33,381 nucleotides of DNA from Kribbia dieselivorans NBRC 106261 (GTDB taxonomy: Bacteria > Actinomycetota > Actinomycetes > Actinomycetales > Dermatophilaceae), in contig NZ_BCRE01000082.1 of NCBI RefSeq assembly GCF_001552435.1, positions 1-33,381 on the forward strand, given 5' to 3'. The position numbers and the translations under genes were made by a program. The notes beneath the pieces were generated by a model that was given only the letters and a program-made list of their open reading frames with translations, was not told where the DNA came from and ran no database searches. Positions 27,738-33,381 of this stretch are shown here, one piece after another. Every line of letters begins with the position of its first letter. Positions within the stretch are counted from its first letter, which is position 1.

Positions 27738-28865
27738 TCAGCTGGCGGTCGAGGCGAACCAGCCGTTCGGGCCGACGTCCGTACCCATCCGCGGGACGTA
27801 CTGGTCGAAGTAGACGCGGGCGATGAGTTCGCGCCGACTGTGCACGGACGCCTTCTCGAACACCGACTTGAGGTGGTCCTGCACGGTGTACGACGACACA
27901 TGCAGCGCGGCGGCGATCTCCTTGGTGTCACTGCCCTGCAGCACCCGCTCGGTGACGGCACGTTCGCGCTCGGTCAGGTCGAACGCGGCCACGACGAGCG
28001 GCACGATCTCCGGTGGGCGCGCCTCGTCGATGGTGATGACGACGTCGCCGGTGCCGTGGCCGTTGCCGGCGTTCATCGGACTGGCATGCAGGGTGAACCA
28101 CATGCCGGTCCGAGTGCGAACCCGTGCCCGCGGTGGGTGGGCCTCCTCCCCGCGGGCGTACCGTCGGGCCGCGCCGACGAGGGCGGCGACCAGGCCCGTG
28201 GCCGCGGCCTGGGTCTCGGTGACCTTGAGTTCGGAGAGTCGTTGCTCGGCTCCCGCGCTCATCGAACTGATGGCATCGTCACGGCCAACGATGACGACGG
28301 CCGGCCCGCACGCCGGTGGCTGTGGGGCCTGCCCAAGCTGGCTGAGCAGCCCCAGCCGCAGGCCGATCGAAAACGTCTCGGACAACGCCGAGAGCAACGC
28401 CACCTCGGCGTGCGTGAAGGCTGGGTCGTTCCCGGCGCGGAACATCGCCGCCGCGCCCCACACCTGCCCCTGATCGCGCATGACGACGCGCAATTCGTCG
28501 GTGAACCCGTACCGCGGGCGCATGAAGTCGTTGAGCCGCGCCGATCCGGGGTCCTCGAGGCGCGTCCCCACGGCCGGTACGGCGCGGTGGGCCAACTCGC
28601 GGAACGCGGTGGGCTCGGTGTCGCCGTACTCTCGCAGCCCCCACTCGTGATCGTGGGCATCCTGGCCGTACAACGCGCCGAACTTCAGGGTGCCGGTGAG
28701 CAGGAGCGTCGATGGGTCGACGAGGGCGACGCAGGCGGCGGCGTGGGGTACCGCCCGGCCGATGGACGCCATCGCCTCGGCGAGGAAGGTCTCCACGTCC
28801 AGGCCCGCGCGGGCCACGACATCGACGTCGCGCAGCACACGCTGCTCGAGCAGGGCTCGTGTCAT
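27738..28865 (-). CDS. LuxR-type helix-turn-helix regulator with N-terminal GAF-like domain
   Basis: Transcriptional regulator of 375 residues. The N-terminal half (about 20-190) has the look of a GAF-like sensor (ETFLAEAMASIGRAVPHAAACVALVDP, then GAAAMFRAGNDPAFTHAEVALLSALSETFSIGLRL). A PAS-like middle follows, and the C-terminal LuxR/GerE DNA-binding domain is clear: LTERERAVTERVLQGSDTKEIAAALHVSSYTVQDHLKSVFEKASVHSRREL. There is no receiver domain, so it is not a standard response regulator. I chose the ATG at 28865 because it starts just before the sensor. A GTG at 28907 would add 14 residues; neither has a strong ribosome-binding site. It is divergent from the FAD-linked oxidase gene, its likely target. 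The signal is unknown. Confidence 0.88.
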   Translation of the reverse strand: MTRALLEQRVLRDVDVVARAGLDVETFLAEAMASIGRAVPHAAACVALVDPSTLLLTGTLKFGALYGQDAHDHEWGLREYGDTEPTAFRELAHRAVPAVGTRLEDPGSARLNDFMRPRYGFTDELRVVMRDQGQVWGAAAMFRAGNDPAFTHAEVALLSALSETFSIGLRLGLLSQLGQAPQPPACGPAVVIVGRDDAISSMSAGAEQRLSELKVTETQAAATGLVAALVGAARRYARGEEAHPPRARVRTRTGMWFTLHASPMNAGNGHGTGDVVITIDEARPPEIVPLVVAAFDLTERERAVTERVLQGSDTKEIAAALHVSSYTVQDHLKSVFEKASVHSRRELIARVYFDQYVPRMGTDVGPNGWFASTAS

Positions 28866-29051
28866 GAACTTCAGTGTGCCCCTGCCCGCGCCGAAGCGGT
28901 ACCCCACTTTTCTGGGGGAACACGCTCCCCGCTGCCGTGGCGGCCAGCTCTGCGGCGTCGCGGGATGGTCACCAGTGGGGGCCTCTCCCCACGCTGGACG
29001 GGTCGAGGAGACAACCCGTCACCCCGCCACCCATCCACTCAAGGAGATCCC

Positions 29052-30455
29052 ATGACGCAGTTGGCCCAGATCGTCGACATGATCACGCCGAAGACCACCG
29101 CCCGCCGCCTCGCCAAGCTGGCCCAGCGCTGCTCCGCCGTGCATCTGCCCGGCTCACCGGCCTACGACCAGGGACGATTCGCCTGGAACGTCGCCGTCGA
29201 CCAACGGCCCGGCGCGGTCGCCCTCCCCGAGACCATCGAGGACCTCTGCCACCTCGTGCGCCACGCCGGCAAACTCGGCCTGCGGGTGACCACCCAGACC
29301 ACCGGTCACGCTGCCTCGGTCCTCGCCCAACACGACCTGTCCGATGTCGTGCTCGTGCGCACCACCGCGCTGCGCGGGGTCCACATCGATCCGGCCCGAC
29401 GCATTGCCCGGGTCGAGGCCGGAGCGGTGTGGCAGGACGTCGTCGACGCCGCCGCGCCGCACGGTCTCGCGGCCCTGCACGGCTCCGCCCACGACGTCGG
29501 CGTCGTTGGCTACACCCTCGGCGGCGGACTGAGCTGGTACGCCCGCAAGCACGGCCTGGCCTCGAACAACGTCGTCGGGATCGAGCTCATCACGCCCGAG
29601 GGCGAGGTCGTGCGGGCCGATGCCCACCACCGAACCGATCTGTTCTGGGCGTTGCGCGGCGGTGGCGGCAACTTCGGCGTCGTCACGACGATCGAGATCT
29701 CCCTGCTGCCCATCGAGGACGTCTACGCCGGCATGATGATCTGGCCCCTCGACCGCGCTCCGGAGGTCCTGCGGACGTACGCCGCGTGGTCGGCGAGCGC
29801 GCCCGACGAGATCACCGCATCGCTGCGGTTCCTGCGCTTCCCTCCCCTGCCCGAGCTGCCCGACTTCCTCCGCGGGCGCAGCGTCGTCGTGTTCGACGGA
29901 GCCGTGCTGCTCGAGGACGACGAGGCCGAGGCGGTCATCGCCCCGCTGCGCGCCCTCGCGCCGGAGATGAACACGTTTGCCCGGGTGCCCGCGGCGACGT
30001 TGACCACCCTGCACATGGACCCGCCGCAGCCGACCCCCGGCGTCGGTGGCGGTATCGCGATCGACCGGCTCGACGACGAGGCGATCGAGGCGTTCCTGTC
30101 TGCCGTCGGGCCACAGTCGTCGACCGACCTGCTCATCGCCGAACTGCGGCTGCTCGGTGGGGCGCTCAGCCGCGTGCCGCAGGGAGCCGGAGCGGTGGAG
30201 GGCATCGAGGGCACCCACCTGGCCTTCGTCATGGCGGTGGCGCCGACGCCGGAGGTCGCGGCGGCCAGCGAAATCGAGGTCGAGCGCGTGTTGGAGATGC
30301 TGGCCCCGTTCGAGGCGCGGTGGCTGTTCCTCAACCTGGCCGATCGGCCGGTCGACGTCAGCCGGGCGTTCACACCGCCGACGTGGCAGCGGTTGCGTCA
30401 GGTCAAGGCTGCGGTCGACCCCGACGGCATGTTCCTGGCCAACCACGCCATCTGA
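29052..30455 (+). CDS. FAD-binding oxidoreductase (PCMH/BBE type)
   Basis: Flavin-linked oxidase of 467 residues. The PCMH FAD-binding fold is clear: VALPETIEDLCHLVRHAG, TTQTTGHAASV with His86 at the site that carries covalent FAD in relatives, then VEAGAVWQDVV, GSAHDVGVVGYTLGGGLSWYARKHGL and DLFWALRGGGGNFGVV. The cysteine that gives bicovalent FAD in many berberine-bridge-type enzymes is absent from the GSAHDVGVVG region, so attachment would be through one His at most. The C-terminal BBE tail ends DPDGMFLANHAI and lacks the usual N-Y pattern. The ATG has a strong AAGGAG 5 nt upstream. It is divergent from the LuxR-type regulator. The substrate is unknown. Confidence 0.92.
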   Translation: MTQLAQIVDMITPKTTARRLAKLAQRCSAVHLPGSPAYDQGRFAWNVAVDQRPGAVALPETIEDLCHLVRHAGKLGLRVTTQTTGHAASVLAQHDLSDVVLVRTTALRGVHIDPARRIARVEAGAVWQDVVDAAAPHGLAALHGSAHDVGVVGYTLGGGLSWYARKHGLASNNVVGIELITPEGEVVRADAHHRTDLFWALRGGGGNFGVVTTIEISLLPIEDVYAGMMIWPLDRAPEVLRTYAAWSASAPDEITASLRFLRFPPLPELPDFLRGRSVVVFDGAVLLEDDEAEAVIAPLRALAPEMNTFARVPAATLTTLHMDPPQPTPGVGGGIAIDRLDDEAIEAFLSAVGPQSSTDLLIAELRLLGGALSRVPQGAGAVEGIEGTHLAFVMAVAPTPEVAAASEIEVERVLEMLAPFEARWLFLNLADRPVDVSRAFTPPTWQRLRQVKAAVDPDGMFLANHAI

Positions 30456-30460
30456 TGTGA

Positions 30461-30502
30461 CGTGTGAGGAAGTGGTCACCCGGACGGCCACTTCCTCACA
30501 CG
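30461..30502 (+). terminator. Terminator-like hairpin after the FAD oxidoreductase
   Basis: Perfect 15-bp inverted repeat, CGTGTGAGGAAGTGG (30461-30475) and its complement (30488-30502), with a 12-base loop, starting 5 nt after the stop. No U-run follows. It could also act on the next gene, which begins 40 nt downstream. Confidence 0.7.
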
Positions 30503-30542
30503 CGCGCGGGAACATCCGGGAGCCGAGATTGTTGAATCCTGC

Positions 30543-31571
30543 ATGAAAAGCATTGGCTTTCTGAACTTCGGGCACTGGACGCCGTCACCGCACTCGCAGG
30601 TGCGCACCGGGTCCGACGCGTTGCTTCAGTCGATCGACCTGGCCGTCGCGGCCGAGGAGCTCGGTATCGACGGGGCGTACTTCCGCGTTCACCACTTCGC
30701 GCGGCAACTCGGATCGCCGTTCCCGCTCCTGTCCGCGATCGGCGCCAAGACCAGCCGGATCGAGATCGGCACCGGCGTGATCGACATGCGCTACGAGAAT
30801 CCGCTCTACATGGTCGAGGACTCGAGTGCCGCCGACCTCATCGCCGGTGGGCGACTGCAGCTCGGCATCAGCCGGGGATCGCCGGAGCAGGTCAAGGACG
30901 GCTGGCGGTACTTCGGGTACCAACCGGCAGAGGGTGACGACGCCGCGACGATGGCGCGCAAGCACACCGACGTCTACCTCGAACTGCTCGAGGGCCGGGG
31001 CTTCGCCGAGCCGAACCCGTCGCCGATGTTCCCCAACCCGCCCGGCCTGCTGCGGCTCGAACCGCACTCCGAGGGGCTGCGCCGGCGCATCTGGTGGGGT
31101 GCCGGCTCCGACTCCACGGCCAAGTGGGCGGCGGAGAAGGGCATGCACCTGATGAGTTCGACCCTCAAGAACGACGAGTCGGGTGAACCGTTTCACGTGC
31201 AACAGCGCACACAGATCGAGGTCTTCCGCGAGGCGTGGAAGGAGGCCGGTCACGCGTGGGAGCCGCGGGTGTCGGTCAGCCGGTCGATCATGCCGATCAC
31301 CACCAACGAGGACCGCGCCTACTTCGGGCACGAATCCAGCCGGAGCCGCGATGAGTTCGGCACGGTCGGTGGCGGCGAGGGCCGGGCCGTGTTCGGCCGC
31401 AGCTACGCCGAGGAGCCCGACAAGCTCGTCGAGGAACTCGCCGGTGACGAGGCCATCGCGGCCGCCGACACCGTGCTCCTCACCGTGCCCAACCAACTCG
31501 GCGTCGAATACAACGCGCACCTGCTGCGCTCCATCGTCGAGGACGTCGCCCCCGGCCTCGGCTGGCGCTGA
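30543..31571 (+). CDS. LLM-class flavin-dependent oxidoreductase (luciferase-like)
   Basis: Bacterial-luciferase-like TIM-barrel monooxygenase of 342 residues that would use reduced FMN or F420. Family features are FLNFGHWTP at the start, SIDLAVAAEELGIDGAYFRVHHFARQLGSPFPLLSAIGAKTSRIEIGTGVIDMRYENPLYMVEDSSAADLI, and GGRLQLGISRGSPEQ. The last block is the usual flavin-binding region. The substrate cannot be read from sequence. No clear ribosome-binding site precedes the ATG and the leader after the upstream hairpin is short, so it may be weakly expressed or leaderless. It ends one base before the convergent DUF2079 gene. A one-mismatch parS-like sequence lies inside it. Confidence 0.91.
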   Translation: MKSIGFLNFGHWTPSPHSQVRTGSDALLQSIDLAVAAEELGIDGAYFRVHHFARQLGSPFPLLSAIGAKTSRIEIGTGVIDMRYENPLYMVEDSSAADLIAGGRLQLGISRGSPEQVKDGWRYFGYQPAEGDDAATMARKHTDVYLELLEGRGFAEPNPSPMFPNPPGLLRLEPHSEGLRRRIWWGAGSDSTAKWAAEKGMHLMSSTLKNDESGEPFHVQQRTQIEVFREAWKEAGHAWEPRVSVSRSIMPITTNEDRAYFGHESSRSRDEFGTVGGGEGRAVFGRSYAEEPDKLVEELAGDEAIAAADTVLLTVPNQLGVEYNAHLLRSIVEDVAPGLGWR

Positions 31572-31572
31572 C

Positions 31573-33042
31573 CTACTGAATCGGCCCGCACTTGCGCGCA
31601 TCCGGACCGCGGAAGTGCGGGCTGCGGTACAACACGAGGTCACCGCGCTCCATCACCTTGACGTACCCGCGCGCGATCACGTCACGTTCGACGTCGGCGA
31701 CCGGACCGACCTCGAAACTCGGCTCGATCTGGCTGCGGTCGAGGGCGATGAAGTCGGCGTCGTGGCCCAGATGGGTCGGTACCGACGTGCGGTTCGTGCG
31801 GTTCAGTTGCGGCACGAGACGGTCGTCGACCTCGATGCACGTGTTGGGCGGGATAGCCGCCACGATCGCCGCCTGGTCGCGCATGTGCGGGGTCAGGGTC
31901 ACGACCTCGGGCCGGATGATGCGGTAGAACGGCCACATGTAGCGGTCGACGACGATCCCTACGGCCGGCAGGGCGATCAATCCGGCGAGCCAGAGCGAGA
32001 TGAACCGGCGGTTTCTGTGCAAGCCCAGCCGCCGCGCTCCGTCAATCGCCGCGAGAAAGAGGATCGGGTAGACGACCGCGGAGTAGTGCAACTCGGTCGT
32101 CCAGATCATGTACCGGCTCGACCAGAAGCGCTGCGCCAGGAGCGGCGCGGCGAGCAGCACATACGGGGAGCGCAGTGGCAACAGGAGCAGGGGCACGAAC
32201 AGCCAGGCGAGGGTCACGGCCTTGACCGACGGGGTGACAAAGAGGGCGATGGCGTCCCACGGGCGGGTGAGGATCGCGGTGAGGGCGCTGATGAGGTCCG
32301 GGCCGAGGGCGTCGTAGGTCCAGTACGCGAACTCGCCGCTGGGGTTGAAGTGCGGCAGGACGACGTAGGTCGCGAACACGTACATTGCCGGGCCGGCGAT
32401 GGCGAGCACGATCGCCGGCCAGCGCGGGGCGCGGAAGGCGCGGACGATGGCGATCATGACGACGAGGAGCCCCATATCCTCGCGGACGAGCAGGAGCGCA
32501 GCGCTGGCGGCGAGGAGTTGGATGTCGCGGCGGCGGTCGAGGGCGTCGATGATGACGACGAGCAGCGGCACCGCGAACGCGACCTCGTGGAAGTCGAAGT
32601 CGATCAGGCCCTGGATCGGCCAGGACACGCCGTAGCCGATGGCGGCGAGCGAGGCCGCCAGGCGCCCCATGTGCCGCTCGACGAAGCCGTGGACGAGCAC
32701 GACGGAGATTGCGACGAGGCCGGCCTGGGCGATGAGCAGCGTGCGCGGGTCGTTCCAGATCCAGTACAGCGGCGCGAGGGTGACGAGGATCGGGTGGAAG
32801 TGGTCGCCGAGCAGGTTGTAGTCCGGGCCCTTGAGGGCGACGTACGGCGGGCGGAAGTGCGCGTAGTGCATGACCGCCTGGTCGAAGATGCCCAGGTCGT
32901 AGCCGGAAGTGAGGAACTGCCGGTAGCGGCTGACGGCGTACAGCGCGTAGAGGGCGAAGAAGGTCAGGCCGATGACTGCCCGCGGGTGGCGTTTGAGGTC
33001 GGGTCGACGCAGGGTCGGTCGACGTGTGGCGGGGGCAGACAT
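31573..33042 (-). CDS. DUF2079 multi-pass membrane protein
   Basis: Integral membrane protein of 489 residues. About ten hydrophobic segments are spread from residue 22 to about 385, followed by a soluble C-terminal portion of about 100 residues. Conserved blocks such as YDLGIFDQAVMHYAHFRPP, LLGDHFHPILVTLAPLYWIW, DFDFHEVAFAVPLL and LVREDMGLLV are typical of DUF2079. Members resemble GT-C glycosyltransferases, with acidic and His residues facing the outside (DFDFHE, GDHFHP). That function is inferred from family resemblance. I use the ATG at 33042 with AGGA about 9 nt upstream; the frame is open to 33324 but the extension reads antisense to the DLW-39 gene. Divergent from the next gene. Confidence 0.9.
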   Translation of the reverse strand: MSAPATRRPTLRRPDLKRHPRAVIGLTFFALYALYAVSRYRQFLTSGYDLGIFDQAVMHYAHFRPPYVALKGPDYNLLGDHFHPILVTLAPLYWIWNDPRTLLIAQAGLVAISVVLVHGFVERHMGRLAASLAAIGYGVSWPIQGLIDFDFHEVAFAVPLLVVIIDALDRRRDIQLLAASAALLLVREDMGLLVVMIAIVRAFRAPRWPAIVLAIAGPAMYVFATYVVLPHFNPSGEFAYWTYDALGPDLISALTAILTRPWDAIALFVTPSVKAVTLAWLFVPLLLLPLRSPYVLLAAPLLAQRFWSSRYMIWTTELHYSAVVYPILFLAAIDGARRLGLHRNRRFISLWLAGLIALPAVGIVVDRYMWPFYRIIRPEVVTLTPHMRDQAAIVAAIPPNTCIEVDDRLVPQLNRTNRTSVPTHLGHDADFIALDRSQIEPSFEVGPVADVERDVIARGYVKVMERGDLVLYRSPHFRGPDARKCGPIQ

Positions 33043-33142
33043 GGCGCCGATCCTAAGCCGCGTGCGTGGGTGCTCTCGGCGCGCGGCGAGTCTGGGCGTG
33101 GTTCGATGGACGTGAACCTGACCAACCGAGAAGGAGCGTGTC

Positions 33143-33381
33143 ATGAAGGTGCTCAACCGCTTGCTGTTCGTCGGTGCCGCTGCTGTCGTGGCGTCGATCG
33201 TCAAGAAGAACATGGACCGTAAGAACGCCGAGGCCGACCTGTGGGCGACGGCGACGGACAGTGCGGCGCCGGCTGCTCCGGCCGCGCCGACGACTCCCTC
33301 GGCGCCGGCGTCCGAGGCGGGCACGGGCGGAGCGTCGTCGCCCGAGTCCGCGGTCGATGCGGCGGCGGGTGACGTGGCGGG
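33143..33381 (+). CDS. DLW-39 family protein with Ala/Pro-rich extension (3' end outside window)
   Basis: Starts MKVLNRLLFVGAAAVVASIV, a short hydrophobic helix that could be membrane-anchored or a short tether, followed by KKNMDRKNAEADLWATATD. The DLW motif gives the actinobacterial DLW-39 family its name; these proteins are normally about 40 residues and are encoded near gyrA and tRNA-Ile/Ala. Here the frame continues past the family core into an Ala/Pro/Ser/Thr-rich stretch and is still open at the window end, so the protein is longer than usual. AAGGAG (33131-33136) gives a good start. The function is unknown. Confidence 0.85.
   Translation, partial: MKVLNRLLFVGAAAVVASIVKKNMDRKNAEADLWATATDSAAPAAPAAPTTPSAPASEAGTGGASSPESAVDAAAGDVA

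Noticed and set aside
28902-28917. CCCCA-N6-TGGGG inverted repeat between the LuxR-type gene and the FAD oxidoreductase
   Set aside because: Only five base pairs per arm; too short in GC-rich DNA to claim as an operator, though the position is reasonable.
27618-29051. Long upstream extension of the FAD oxidoreductase frame
   Set aside because: It is antisense to the LuxR-type regulator; the ATG at 29052 has AAGGAG and fits the family start.

Overview
The window is the chromosomal replication-origin region of a high-GC (about 70% by eye) Gram-positive actinobacterium. The gene order (trxB-trxA, parB-parA, rsmG-jag-yidC-yidD-rnpA-rpmH, dnaA, oriC, dnaN, gnd, recF, dciA, gyrB, gyrA, DUF3566, tRNA-Ile, DLW-39) is the classic actinobacterial origin arrangement. 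Protein style (actinobacterial TTGTCCACA DnaA boxes, short GntZ-type gnd, many GTG starts) fits Micrococcales, perhaps a Dermatophilaceae/Dermacoccaceae-like genus. The genus is a guess.

Layout. (1) 1-2200: tail of a membrane protein, then a thioredoxin reductase/thioredoxin pair behind a sequence matching a sigma-R/SigH oxidative-stress promoter, ending in a bidirectional terminator beside a 15-bp tandem repeat. (2) 2224-8661, minus strand: the rpmH-rnpA-yidD-yidC-jag-rsmG run, then a small thioredoxin-fold gene, a 530-bp spacer with two parS sites, and parA-parB. (3) 8662-13263: dnaA, then a divergent epimerase/TetR pair, then a 720-bp oriC packed with DnaA boxes. (4) 13264-19988, plus strand: dnaN, a secreted BNR-type protein, gnd, recF (with a parS near its 3' end), dciA and a membrane protein with a Cys4 domain. 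(5) 19995-21832, minus strand: an amidohydrolase and an EEP-family phosphatase/nuclease. (6) 22084-27523: gyrB, gyrA, the DUF3566 protein and tRNA-Ile. (7) 27512-33042: an accessory block (LuxR-type regulator, FAD-linked oxidase, luciferase-like monooxygenase, DUF2079 membrane protein), followed by the start of a DLW-39 family gene cut by the window end.

The core genes form one functional neighbourhood. DnaA and oriC start replication, DnaN, RecF, DciA and gyrase serve the fork, ParA/ParB and four parS sites segregate the new origins, and rpmH/rnpA/YidC serve translation, RNA processing and membrane insertion. The interesting part is where this block is broken by lineage-specific genes: between rsmG and parA, between dnaA and oriC, between dnaN and gnd, between dciA and gyrB, and between tRNA-Ile and DLW-39. 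The best-supported regulatory finds are the sigma-R-like trxB promoter, three matching palindromes between the epimerase and TetR genes that cover a good -35/-10 pair, and a duplicated composite parS element. I see no transposase, integrase, CRISPR array or obvious new defence system.
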